This document shows positions 1 through 7,137 of a stretch of DNA of 12,188 bases, piece by piece; position 1 is the stretch's first letter, and the number at the start of each line of letters is the position of its first letter. The notes below the pieces were generated by a model. The model saw nothing but the letters and a program-made list of their open reading frames with translations, had not been told where the DNA came from and ran no database searches. A program made the position numbers and the translations under genes. The stretch comes from an uncultured Eggerthellaceae bacterium (GTDB taxonomy: Bacteria; Actinomycetota; Coriobacteriia; Coriobacteriales; Eggerthellaceae). The stretch lies in contig CAKUDT010000020.1 of the NCBI GenBank assembly GCA_934645125.1, forward strand, positions 1 to 12,188, given 5' to 3'.

Positions 1-99
1 GCAGAGGACGACGACGGCTGGGACGTGGAGGCGGAGGTGTTTGGAAGCGGGGTTGAGATGTGGATGAGGAGCCAAGGAGAATGTGTAACTAAATTATGA
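1..99 (+). CDS. C-terminal fragment of upstream gene, possibly a WYL-domain regulator
   Basis: The frame starting at base 1 is open for 32 codons and stops with TGA at 97-99; the other two forward frames close earlier, within the first 66 bases. The visible peptide is acidic and contains the stretch GWDVEAEVFGSGVEMWMRSQ. From memory this resembles the C-terminal strand-turn-strand of WYL-domain regulators, which often end in a motif like EAEV-[FY]-G-x-G-[IV]-x-MW-[LI]-x-SQG. WYL regulators bind nucleic acid or nucleotide ligands and often control defence islands. Only 32 residues are visible, so the assignment is tentative. The stop lies 40 bases before the GTPase start, so the gene may be co-transcribed with the operon or regulate it. 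Confidence 0.45.
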   Translation, partial: AEDDDGWDVEAEVFGSGVEMWMRSQGECVTKL

Positions 100-139
100 A
101 TGAGAAGTTCAGTGGCATAACAGAAAGGAAGCGTGCGTT

Positions 140-2173
140 ATGACTAGTAATTATAAGAAGATGAAAACAGAGGTTTTAGGGGCATATCAAGCTTTTCTGC
201 CTATCGTCCAGAGCGTGAAACAGGGAAAAGAGACAACGTATGATAACTCTCTGGATAGCCTTGCGACGCAGGCGAAAAATATCGAGCAGGATAGATTTCT
301 GCTTATGGTTGTTGGCGAAGCGAAAAGTGGTAAATCTACCTTCATCAATGCTTATCTAGGTAAAGAAATTCTGCCCATGGACGTAAAACAATGCACCTCC
401 GCCATCGTAGAGATTCGTTATGGGCAGCAATTTACTCTAACAGCAACCTATGCGGATGATAGAACCAAGAAGATTTGCGATGAAAAGAAAATCAAAGACT
501 TTCTTATGGCTAATGCGGCAATGGATGACGCCTACCGAGCTATTCCAGTCTCCGCCATTAACATTGAACTTCTGATGCACAAGAAAGATAAAAAGATTCT
601 TGAGCAAGAAATCAGGGATTTAATAAAAAGTATGAAGGACGAAAATATTTATAATCTTCCTGACAAAGAATACGAGGATAAGATTCGCCAGTACATCCAA
701 AAACGGCAACCTGCTTGGCATGACATCGTTAAGAAAATCGAAATTGAGTACCCGTTTGAGGATGCTGACTTGAAGAACATCGAGATTATAGATACTCCTG
801 GCGTCAATGCAGATGGTCGGGTGGGGGATATCACGAACCACTACATCGAAAAGGCCAATGCGGTCATGTTCCTGAAATCAATGGTAGGAGGTGCACTGGA
901 AGCGACATCTTTCCGTAGATTTCTGACGACAAAGAGTGCAGATCGAAATAAAGACGCAATGTTTCTTCTGTTGACCAGAGCGGCGAATGAAACGCAGGAA
1001 AATATTACTAAAATCCATGAGGAAGCGTTGAAACAAATTCCTGGTATCAATGAAAAACAAATTATTCCAATAGATAGCAAGGTAGAATTGTTTTATAATT
1101 CGGTAAAAGACAGGACTGTTGAGGAGATTCAGAACTATATGGGGACTCTGGCTAGAGAGAATCAGCTAGATGGTTTCATTGCAGGAGCGTGGTTCAAGGC
1201 AGCGGGAAGCAGAGAGAACTTCCTGAAAATATTGAAAGAGCTCTCTAATTTCGATGTTGTGGATGATATGCTGAATCTCTTTGCACACAAAGCACAGTAT
1301 CTTGCTATGAGTGATTTCGTGGGGCACATGATTCAGGTGGTTGATACTGTTTCAGATCAGTTGGAAGAGGAAATTGGCCTCTATAAAGAAAAGGCCGAGG
1401 ACCCTATTGAACTGGGGAATAAGATGAACAGGATCAAGAGGGAACTTGAGGCACTTACCCGAAAAATCAACGAAGATGTTGATAAAGTGGTGGACAAATA
1501 TGCCAGTAGTGGTGGAGTAATCGACCAACGAGCGAAAGGAGTCATTGAACAGTACGAGGCAGAAATCGAAAAGATTGATGGGACTCGCTACGATAGTATA
1601 GATGAGCTGGAGAAAATTTCCTTTCGCAAGATAGACATCTTCACTGAATTCGAGGCTGAGCTCCAAAAAAACATAGTTGCTGAGTGCGATGCGGCTTTGA
1701 TTGCGCTCAGCAATAAGGGAGGCATTAGATACTCTACACTAAAGCCAGATCTAACGAAAGAGTCCTTTGCAAAAATTAAAGAGGATATGAAGAAAAGTGA
1801 TAAGGCACAGGAACCTTATTACTATACTACAGGTACGACGTTTAAGAAGACTCACCAGGGTAGCCGATTTTCGCAAAGCAAGTATTATAAGTTGGTTAAG
1901 GATAGTATCCTCGGCAGGATTAAGTCAATCAGGAACCAAGCAATTAAGGACCTGAAGGAATTTGTCCGCCATACAACAACCGCTTATAGCGAAGAACTAA
2001 GCAAAAACGCAAGAATCAAGCGAGATGAGTATAATGCTATTGTGCAAAAAAGACAGACTGCAGAGGAAATCCAGGCAGAAATCAAAAAAACGGATACGTT
2101 GTTGGGAAAGCTCCAGACTATGTCTGTACAATTAAAAAATCTTAAGGGAGGTATCGATCAAAATGTCGGATAA
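140..2173 (+). CDS. Dynamin-like GTPase
   Basis: This is a 677-residue large GTPase of the bacterial dynamin-like superfamily, whose members hydrolyse GTP to self-assemble on or remodel membranes. Visible motifs are G1 GEAKSGKST at residues 59-67, the switch threonine in CTSAIVEI (T86) and G3 DTPG at 218-221. The G4 position, LLLTRAA near 276-282, is degenerate: the canonical TKxD lysine and aspartate are not there. A charged, helical insertion lies between G2 and G3 (about 100-200). After the G domain the protein is almost entirely helical, with coiled-coil character near 400-470 and 635-665, consistent with a dynamin stalk. I see no hydrophobic membrane paddle in it. ATG 140 follows AAAGGAAG at 124-131. 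Its 3' end overlaps the next gene by 11 bases. The family call is firm; the role in this operon is inference. Confidence 0.88.
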   Translation: MTSNYKKMKTEVLGAYQAFLPIVQSVKQGKETTYDNSLDSLATQAKNIEQDRFLLMVVGEAKSGKSTFINAYLGKEILPMDVKQCTSAIVEIRYGQQFTLTATYADDRTKKICDEKKIKDFLMANAAMDDAYRAIPVSAINIELLMHKKDKKILEQEIRDLIKSMKDENIYNLPDKEYEDKIRQYIQKRQPAWHDIVKKIEIEYPFEDADLKNIEIIDTPGVNADGRVGDITNHYIEKANAVMFLKSMVGGALEATSFRRFLTTKSADRNKDAMFLLLTRAANETQENITKIHEEALKQIPGINEKQIIPIDSKVELFYNSVKDRTVEEIQNYMGTLARENQLDGFIAGAWFKAAGSRENFLKILKELSNFDVVDDMLNLFAHKAQYLAMSDFVGHMIQVVDTVSDQLEEEIGLYKEKAEDPIELGNKMNRIKRELEALTRKINEDVDKVVDKYASSGGVIDQRAKGVIEQYEAEIEKIDGTRYDSIDELEKISFRKIDIFTEFEAELQKNIVAECDAALIALSNKGGIRYSTLKPDLTKESFAKIKEDMKKSDKAQEPYYYTTGTTFKKTHQGSRFSQSKYYKLVKDSILGRIKSIRNQAIKDLKEFVRHTTTAYSEELSKNARIKRDEYNAIVQKRQTAEEIQAEIKKTDTLLGKLQTMSVQLKNLKGGIDQNVG

Positions 2174-2801
2174 TCAGGTCAAGCGTCACATTAAGAAGTT
2201 GTTTGAGGAACTTAATGTGGAAGTTGAAACTATCATAGAATCTGCACCTAACAGTGACGTGGCTACACAGCAGATTGTGGAGACCGTATCTAGCGGGGTC
2301 ACTGCTGCGACAGAAGGTTATATCTTCGACCTCTATTCGATTCTCTCGAAAGAGACCCTGAAAGAAGAAGTTTTTCAGGATGATGCAAATGCCAATAGGT
2401 TTTATGCGCTGAATCTGAGAGGACAGATTGCGGAGGCGTATCAGTTTGATGTTCAATCTCTAGAGGCGTATGGCACAGGTGTGGACTTTGATGAAATCAA
2501 CCGCACTTATGCTACAGCTACAGCTGCTGTGGGATCGGCCGCTGTTGGGGGCGTCCTACTGGGCGTTTTACACGGTCTTGTAGGGCTTCCGTTTGCTGTG
2601 GTAATTGCTGGTGCTGTGCTTGCTGGCATTGGCGGTGGAGGGGTAACCTATGTAAAAATTGTTCCGGAAAGGAACAAAGAAAGGTTTCAGGTTGCTGTGA
2701 AGAGATTCATGGAGAATTTGGAGCTGGAATTATTGCACTGGGTTGATGAGGTTGTCAACTTCTACGATAAGAAGGTTGAGGAGTTGAAGCAGTCTTTGTG
2801 A
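2163..2801 (+). CDS. Small membrane-hairpin partner of the dynamin-like GTPase
   Basis: This 212-residue protein has no family I can name. The N-terminal part (1-110) is acidic and helical. Residues 116-164 form a long glycine/alanine/valine-rich hydrophobic stretch broken near 139-143 (LVGLP), which fits a two-helix membrane hairpin. The C-terminal part (165-212) is an amphipathic helix rich in lysine and glutamate. There is no signal peptide, so both ends would face the cytoplasm. The start at 2163 lies inside the end of the GTPase gene and is preceded by AGGGAGG at 2145-2151, which implies translational coupling. The GTPase lacks a membrane insert of its own, so I infer that this subunit supplies the membrane contact, much as bacterial dynamin-like proteins are often encoded in pairs. 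The hairpin is visible directly; the partnership is inferred from the overlap. Confidence 0.7.
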   Translation: MSDNQVKRHIKKLFEELNVEVETIIESAPNSDVATQQIVETVSSGVTAATEGYIFDLYSILSKETLKEEVFQDDANANRFYALNLRGQIAEAYQFDVQSLEAYGTGVDFDEINRTYATATAAVGSAAVGGVLLGVLHGLVGLPFAVVIAGAVLAGIGGGGVTYVKIVPERNKERFQVAVKRFMENLELELLHWVDEVVNFYDKKVEELKQSL

Positions 2802-2806
2802 TTTGT

Positions 2807-2812
2807 GGGGGA
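2807..2812 (+). promoter_or_regulatory. Ribosome binding site deciding the ATPase start
   Basis: GGGGGA lies 7 bases before ATG 2820. The upstream in-frame GTG at 2805 overlaps this site and has no comparable purine tract at the correct distance, so ATG 2820 is preferred. Confidence 0.6.
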
Positions 2813-2819
2813 AAAGACT

Positions 2820-5800
2820 ATGAAAAGCGAAGAAGCGAAGAGTATAAAACTGAGTGAGGATCTTGGTAATAGTGCAGCCATTCTGGGGAATCAAGCAGAG
2901 AGCTTCATTCAGTGTGTTTCTCCTTACTTAGCGATTGATAGCGATTTTGTAAAGAATTATCTTGATGACAATTCACAGGGGAGCCTTTCTGGCATGTGGT
3001 TCTTTCGTCTCAACAGCTGCACTGTTGAGAATGTTGAAAATTTGGCAGAATATCTTCAGGAGCGAATGGAAAAATTATTTACAGCCCTTTATTCGCTGGG
3101 AGAGACTATCGTATATGGGGTCATTAGCTGTGAAGGTAAGACGGATCTTGTGATAGGCGTTGGCAGTAAAGAGGCAGAGGGGGTTATCAGCCCCTTGATT
3201 CGAGGACTTTTAACTGGGATTGATTTGTCAGCGTATGATCCAAGTTCTGTGTACGAAAATCTCCATGCAAAAAATGGGGGAATCGTTTCTTCTGTACCGG
3301 TTCTAAAATTGGATGACGATAGGCAGATGTTTGATATTTCTACCCTAATGAAATCTCTGAACGGGCAGAATTATAGCGTCCTATTTGTGGCTAAACCATA
3401 TTCTCTGGAGGAGATTCAAAGAAGGTACCACACGATTGTTTCAGTGCGGGATGAGTGCTTCGCTGTTAGTAAGAAAAATCTTGCACGACAGGAAAATGAG
3501 ACAAATACTACATCTAATTCCACGGGTACTACGAAGTCGAAAGGCTGGAATGCGATCATCTATAACACTTCAACAACTGATAATGTTTCAAAAAGTGTAG
3601 CAAAGGCAATTGGTTCTAGTAATACAGTTTCTTATGATATCCAAAATGGATTTGCATTAGAACTGATTGACTTCTGTGATAAAGCCGTAGAACGCTTAAA
3701 ACAGGGACAGAATGTTGGTATGTGGGGAACAGCAGTTGCATACTCGGCGGACTCCCCCCTTGTAGCTAACATTATAAAGTCTTGTTTGAGTGGAGAATTG
3801 GCTAAGTCATCGACGGATATCTTGCCACTGAGACACTATGAGTATTCGCTGGATGCTCAAAATGAGATATTGATTCCGTACATGGAAGAAACAAATCCAC
3901 TATTGGTACCAATTACTTCAGCGGAGTTGGGCATGATTTGTACACCACCATTTAAGCCTGTTCCGGACTTTGAACTGAAACAGGGGAAAGCTTATCCTAT
4001 GGTATCATCTGCATTAGATGGCGTTGTGATAGGTAAAGTTTTAGATGGACAACGACCTTTGCCCAATATGAATTTCACTTTGAGCGAGTCAGATTTGAAT
4101 AAGCACACCTTTATTTGTGGTATTACTGGCAGTGGCAAAACTACTACGGTAAAGGGAATTCTACAAAACTGCAATAAACCATTTATGGTTATCGAGTCTG
4201 CCAAGAAGGAATACCGAAATATTCGTCTGCCAGAAGAACGTGAGCCTCTTACTGTCTATACACTTGGAAAACCGGAGCTAAACTGTTTGCAGTTTAATCC
4301 GTTCTATATTCAATGCGGGATTAATCTACAGACACACATTGACTTTTTGAAAGATCTATTCAATGCATCGTTCTCTTTCTATGGGCCAATGCCTTATATT
4401 TTAGAAAAGTGCCTCCACAATGTTTATCAAAAGAAAGGTTGGAACCTGACGTTGGGATACCATCCTTGGCTGATAAACCTCGATAATTTGCTGGAAGTCT
4501 TCGATTCTGCACATATGAAGAGAAAATATAAGATGATAGCTCATCAATATCTCTTTCCAACTATGCAGGATTTGAAAAATGAGGTAAAAAGGTACATAGA
4601 AGAAGAGATGCAGTATGACGGTGAGGTAGGTGGAAATATAAAAACAGCGATTCTGGCCAGATTAGAAAGCCTGTGTATTGGATCAAAAGGGTTTATGTTT
4701 AACACATACAAGCCATTTGATGCAGGACTTCTGATGCAGAAAAACGTAGTCTTTGAATTAGAAGGGCTAGCAGATGATGCAGATAAGGCGTTTTGTGTAG
4801 GACTACTACTCGTATTCATTAATGAATACCGACAGGTATTCAAGGATGAACATTTGACAGAGAAATTGGGGTTACAGCACCTGTTAGTGATTGAAGAGGC
4901 CCACCGTCTTTTGAAGAATGTGGATACAGAGCGGTCTTCGGAAAACATGGGGAACCCAAAGGGCAAAGCTGTAGAGCATTTTACAAATATGATTGCAGAA
5001 ATGCGCTCTTACGGACAAGGTGTTATTATTGCAGAGCAAATACCCAGCAAACTAGCTCCGGACGTCATAAAAAACTCTTCCAATAAAATTATCCACCGAG
5101 TTGTATCAGCGGATGATCAGCTTCTAGTTGCTAATACTATTGGAATGAAAGAAGAGGATGCTATTTACTTGGGAGACTTGAAGACGGGCGTTGCCCTCTG
5201 CCACAAAGAAGGCATGAGTCTACCAATGCAGGTCTGTATTTCTTCAGTCGAAGACACTGTTGTTAATAATGAAGATATCCTCTTGAAGAGAGAGGGTAGA
5301 ATGTTTGAGGAGATCAACTACAGCTTAATTAAGGAAAGTACGGTTGAACTAAGGGATAGTCTTGCACTCAAACTTCTCAATGCGCTGTTGATTCAAACGG
5401 AGGATGAAATCATTCAGTCAATTCATCATAGTAAGGATAAGCTAAATAAGAAGTTAGTTAGGGAAAATATTCCCCTTGTGATGTGTCGGAACAAAAATGA
5501 TATTTTTGCAACTCTTCTGGGAGAGAATGTTATCCAGTTGCTGCTCAATGGTGTCTATAAAACTAATGAACCATTGCCAGATCCCCTTTGCAAAGATCTT
5601 ATGAAGCTCTTTGTGACGGAAAGTGTGAAATACATCAACAAGGTAAAGGCGCAACTTAGAGAAGCATATAAACAGGAATGTCACAACCGAGGTATTCTTA
5701 TCATTTCGGAATTGATTAAGAGAGAGATGTCTAAGACAGTTGATATAAAATCAAGCATTGAACAGTATTTTCTTACAGTGTCAACGGAACTGCTTGAAGA

Positions 5801-5834
5801 AATTACGTCGGCTATAAGGAAGAAGGTTCCCTGA
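2820..5834 (+). CDS. HerA/FtsK/VirB4-type P-loop ATPase (DUF87-like)
   Basis: From ATG 2820 this is a 1004-residue ATPase. Walker A is GITGSGKT at residues 434-441, and Walker B is LLVIEEAH at 688-695 with a double glutamate. These are followed by AEQIPSKL (738-745) and a downstream arginine in IIHR (R760), the layout of hexameric HerA/FtsK-type translocases that pump DNA or protein through a ring. Residues 1-420 form a separate N-terminal region that includes a Ser/Thr/Asn-rich segment (about 226-262), probably a flexible linker or insertion. Residues 820-1004 are a helical, charged C-terminal extension. No transmembrane segment is evident. A GTG at 2805 would add five residues, but ATG 2820 has GGGGGA at 2807-2812 at normal spacing. 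The gene starts 18 bases after the membrane-hairpin gene and ends 1 base before the toxin gene. Fold confidence is high; the substrate is unknown. Confidence 0.87.
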   Translation: MKSEEAKSIKLSEDLGNSAAILGNQAESFIQCVSPYLAIDSDFVKNYLDDNSQGSLSGMWFFRLNSCTVENVENLAEYLQERMEKLFTALYSLGETIVYGVISCEGKTDLVIGVGSKEAEGVISPLIRGLLTGIDLSAYDPSSVYENLHAKNGGIVSSVPVLKLDDDRQMFDISTLMKSLNGQNYSVLFVAKPYSLEEIQRRYHTIVSVRDECFAVSKKNLARQENETNTTSNSTGTTKSKGWNAIIYNTSTTDNVSKSVAKAIGSSNTVSYDIQNGFALELIDFCDKAVERLKQGQNVGMWGTAVAYSADSPLVANIIKSCLSGELAKSSTDILPLRHYEYSLDAQNEILIPYMEETNPLLVPITSAELGMICTPPFKPVPDFELKQGKAYPMVSSALDGVVIGKVLDGQRPLPNMNFTLSESDLNKHTFICGITGSGKTTTVKGILQNCNKPFMVIESAKKEYRNIRLPEEREPLTVYTLGKPELNCLQFNPFYIQCGINLQTHIDFLKDLFNASFSFYGPMPYILEKCLHNVYQKKGWNLTLGYHPWLINLDNLLEVFDSAHMKRKYKMIAHQYLFPTMQDLKNEVKRYIEEEMQYDGEVGGNIKTAILARLESLCIGSKGFMFNTYKPFDAGLLMQKNVVFELEGLADDADKAFCVGLLLVFINEYRQVFKDEHLTEKLGLQHLLVIEEAHRLLKNVDTERSSENMGNPKGKAVEHFTNMIAEMRSYGQGVIIAEQIPSKLAPDVIKNSSNKIIHRVVSADDQLLVANTIGMKEEDAIYLGDLKTGVALCHKEGMSLPMQVCISSVEDTVVNNEDILLKREGRMFEEINYSLIKESTVELRDSLALKLLNALLIQTEDEIIQSIHHSKDKLNKKLVRENIPLVMCRNKNDIFATLLGENVIQLLLNGVYKTNEPLPDPLCKDLMKLFVTESVKYINKVKAQLREAYKQECHNRGILIISELIKREMSKTVDIKSSIEQYFLTVSTELLEEITSAIRKKVP

Positions 5835-5835
5835 T

Positions 5836-6561
5836 ATGGTTGGAGAAGTCCTTACGAATATAGGTAAAATGGCAACAAAAGCCGTTGAGAAAACAACCGA
5901 GGTAAGAGAGGTTGCGTTACAGGAGGTTTTTAAGACGGGACAAGTCCTACAACCGGATTTAGAAGTAATTAAGACGCAATCTTTAGAATCGGTTATTCAG
6001 GACAATATTGAAAAAACTGTTGAAATGACAGAGGAGATATCTACTGAGCTACAACCTATATCTGAGGAACTTGCTGAAAAGCTTAAGGAAGAAGGGATTT
6101 TGTCCGATAATGCAATCGAAGCGTTACATATAGATACTACAGGAAATTTAGTGTTAAAATGTATCAACGAGAAACTTACAGGAGAGGCTCATGAAATCAC
6201 AGGTGTGCCTTACGTTGAAAAAACTATCCAGGTAGGTTCGGAAAAGATAAAGGTTACTGTGCCTGAGTTTCCATTTAAAATTGCAATTGAGGTACCAAAA
6301 GAACTGTGGAAATCTGGAGATGTGCATATTTTTAAATATTGCACAAAAGAACTGAGAAATGAAATTAAGACTAATCCAGAGATGATAAAACAGTATACTC
6401 CACAGCAACTTGAACAAATTATGAATGGGGATGCATATATCAAAGGATTGACCTGGCATCATAGTGAAGTGCCTGGTAGAATGGAATTAGTTCCCACAAG
6501 GATTCATGCACTAAGCAACCATACTGGTGGCAATACCATCTGGTGTGGTGGTATTCGATGA
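5836..6561 (+). CDS. WHH-motif HNH nuclease toxin (colicin-DNase-like)
   Basis: This is a 241-residue protein whose C-terminal half matches toxin nucleases of the HNH/Endo VII superfamily. A lead-in GEAHEITGVPYVEKT lies at 117-130, then GLTWHH (204-209), MELVPTRIH (216-224) and NHTGG (228-232). The histidines H208, H209, H224 and H229 are the expected metal and catalytic residues. The pattern is the one seen at the C-termini of polymorphic and LXG toxins in Firmicutes, which cut DNA or possibly RNA. Residues 1-110 are helical and glutamate-rich, with no signal peptide, LXG, PAAR, RHS or WXG motif that I can see. The gene starts 1 base after the ATPase stop, with AGAAGG at 5821-5826, and is followed at once by a SUKH immunity gene. 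It could be a secreted effector loaded by the ATPase or an internal suicide nuclease. Confidence 0.88.
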   Translation: MVGEVLTNIGKMATKAVEKTTEVREVALQEVFKTGQVLQPDLEVIKTQSLESVIQDNIEKTVEMTEEISTELQPISEELAEKLKEEGILSDNAIEALHIDTTGNLVLKCINEKLTGEAHEITGVPYVEKTIQVGSEKIKVTVPEFPFKIAIEVPKELWKSGDVHIFKYCTKELRNEIKTNPEMIKQYTPQQLEQIMNGDAYIKGLTWHHSEVPGRMELVPTRIHALSNHTGGNTIWCGGIR

Positions 6562-6566
6562 GGAGG
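6561..6566 (+). promoter_or_regulatory. Ribosome binding site deciding the immunity start
   Basis: A perfect AGGAGG begins on the last base of the toxin stop codon (TGA 6559-6561) and sits 6 bases before ATG 6573. It favours ATG 6573 over the in-frame ATG 6558, which overlaps the toxin stop as ATGA, and over GTG 6543. The overlap with the stop suggests coupled translation of toxin and immunity. Confidence 0.75.
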
Positions 6567-6572
6567 CGGATT

Positions 6573-6983
6573 ATGGAAGATATACAATGGAAGTACGTAT
6601 CTCCATTGAAGGATAAGTTTAAGATAGATGACTTGGAAATTAAGTACTGCTATCAACTTCCTGATGATTTGAAAAACTGTATAGTGGAACATAATGCCGG
6701 TGTTCCAGTGCCTTGCCTCATTGATTTTAGAGGAAACAGGGACAAGGTGTTTGGTGGCTTGCTTTCTTACAATGCAGACGATATGGATAATATCTATGAG
6801 TTTGTGGAGTTGTTTCGGAAAGAAGGTAGCTCTCTCCTATCCATGTTTCCGTTTGGTATAGATCCGGCGGGCAACTTCTTTTGTGTAAAGGATAAAAGGA
6901 TAGTCTTTTATGATCATGAAACGGAGAGGGTATTCCCTATCTGCGATACATTTACGCAGTTTTTAGGTATGCTCCATGGGTGA
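6573..6983 (+). CDS. SUKH-family (SMI1/KNR4) immunity protein
   Basis: From ATG 6573 this is a 136-residue acidic protein with the SUKH pattern: an early tryptophan (W6), then LPDDLKNCIVEHNAGVP (residues 29-45), an acidic loop NADDMDNIYEF, then FPFGIDPAGNFFCV (about 91-104) and a closing phenylalanine/leucine-rich helix (FTQFLGML). SUKH proteins are the commonest immunity partners of HNH/Endo VII-type toxins and are thought to block the nuclease by direct binding in the cytoplasm. Its position directly after the WHH nuclease fits that role. The start was chosen on the strong AGGAGG at 6561-6566; an ATG at 6558 is a possible longer form. No separate promoter is visible, so it depends on the operon or on readthrough from the toxin gene. 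Confidence 0.9.
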   Translation: MEDIQWKYVSPLKDKFKIDDLEIKYCYQLPDDLKNCIVEHNAGVPVPCLIDFRGNRDKVFGGLLSYNADDMDNIYEFVELFRKEGSSLLSMFPFGIDPAGNFFCVKDKRIVFYDHETERVFPICDTFTQFLGMLHG

Positions 6984-7002
6984 CTGATTGTAGGACTTTC
7001 TC

Positions 7003-7031
7003 TTGACATCCTGCCCAAGATAAGGTATTCT
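7003..7031 (+). promoter_or_regulatory. Sigma-A-type promoter for the surface-protein gene
   Basis: A consensus -35 TTGACA (7003-7008) is separated by exactly 17 bases from TATTCT (7026-7031), which matches four of six -10 bases. Transcription would start near 7038, giving a leader of about 100 bases before the surface-protein start. The site lies 20 bases after the immunity-gene stop, so it marks the boundary between two transcription units. Confidence 0.65.
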
Positions 7032-7042
7032 AAAAAAGAGTT

Positions 7043-7078
7043 AAGCATCGCTAACTTTGGAGGCGATGCTTTCCTTTT
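7043..7078 (+). terminator. Terminator-like or attenuator hairpin
   Basis: AAGCATCGC (7043-7051) and GCGATGCTT (7063-7071) form a perfect 9-bp stem with an 11-base loop, followed by a broken T-run (TTTCCTTTT). It could end transcripts from the toxin operon. Because it lies only about 5 bases after the predicted start of the 7003 promoter, it would also act as an attenuator on the surface-protein transcript. The T-tract is imperfect, so termination may be partial or conditional. Confidence 0.55.
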
Positions 7079-7083
7079 GAATC

Positions 7084-7105
7084 ATAGTTAGCTAGAGCTA
7101 ACTGT
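7084..7105 (+). repeat. Perfect inverted repeat in the leader (second hairpin or operator)
   Basis: AGTTAGC (7086-7092) and GCTAACT (7097-7103) flank TAGA, and an outer wobble and an A-T pair extend the stem to nine pairs. A further copy of GCTAACT lies at 7050-7056, inside the upstream hairpin. The middle segment could therefore pair either with the upstream or with the downstream copy. The dyad could alternatively be a DNA operator. Confidence 0.6.
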
Positions 7106-7137
7106 AGAGCGCATATCTTACCTTAGGAGGAACCCCA

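Larger units (their letters stand above)
6984..7137 (+). other. Intergenic leader region between operon and surface-protein gene
   Basis: This 154-base gap holds, in order, a sigma-A-like promoter, a terminator-like hairpin, a second perfect dyad and the ribosome site of the surface-protein gene. I see no open reading frame or RNA gene of known family in it. Confidence 0.7.

Noticed and set aside
93..139. Possible promoter before the GTPase gene
   Set aside because: TTATGA and CATAAC can be picked out but neither is near consensus, and the gap after the upstream stop is only 40 bases; readthrough from upstream is as likely.
2805..2819. GTG start for the ATPase
   Set aside because: The purine-rich ribosome site overlaps this GTG and is spaced for ATG 2820.
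6543..6572. Longer immunity-protein start at GTG 6543 or ATG 6558
   Set aside because: The extra residues (MWWYSMRRRI) fit no SUKH N-terminus and lack a good ribosome site; AGGAGG 6 bases before ATG 6573 is clearly better.
620..6692. Short reverse and offset frames inside the operon genes
   Set aside because: All lie within well-supported forward genes, have no ribosome sites of note and show no recognisable domains.
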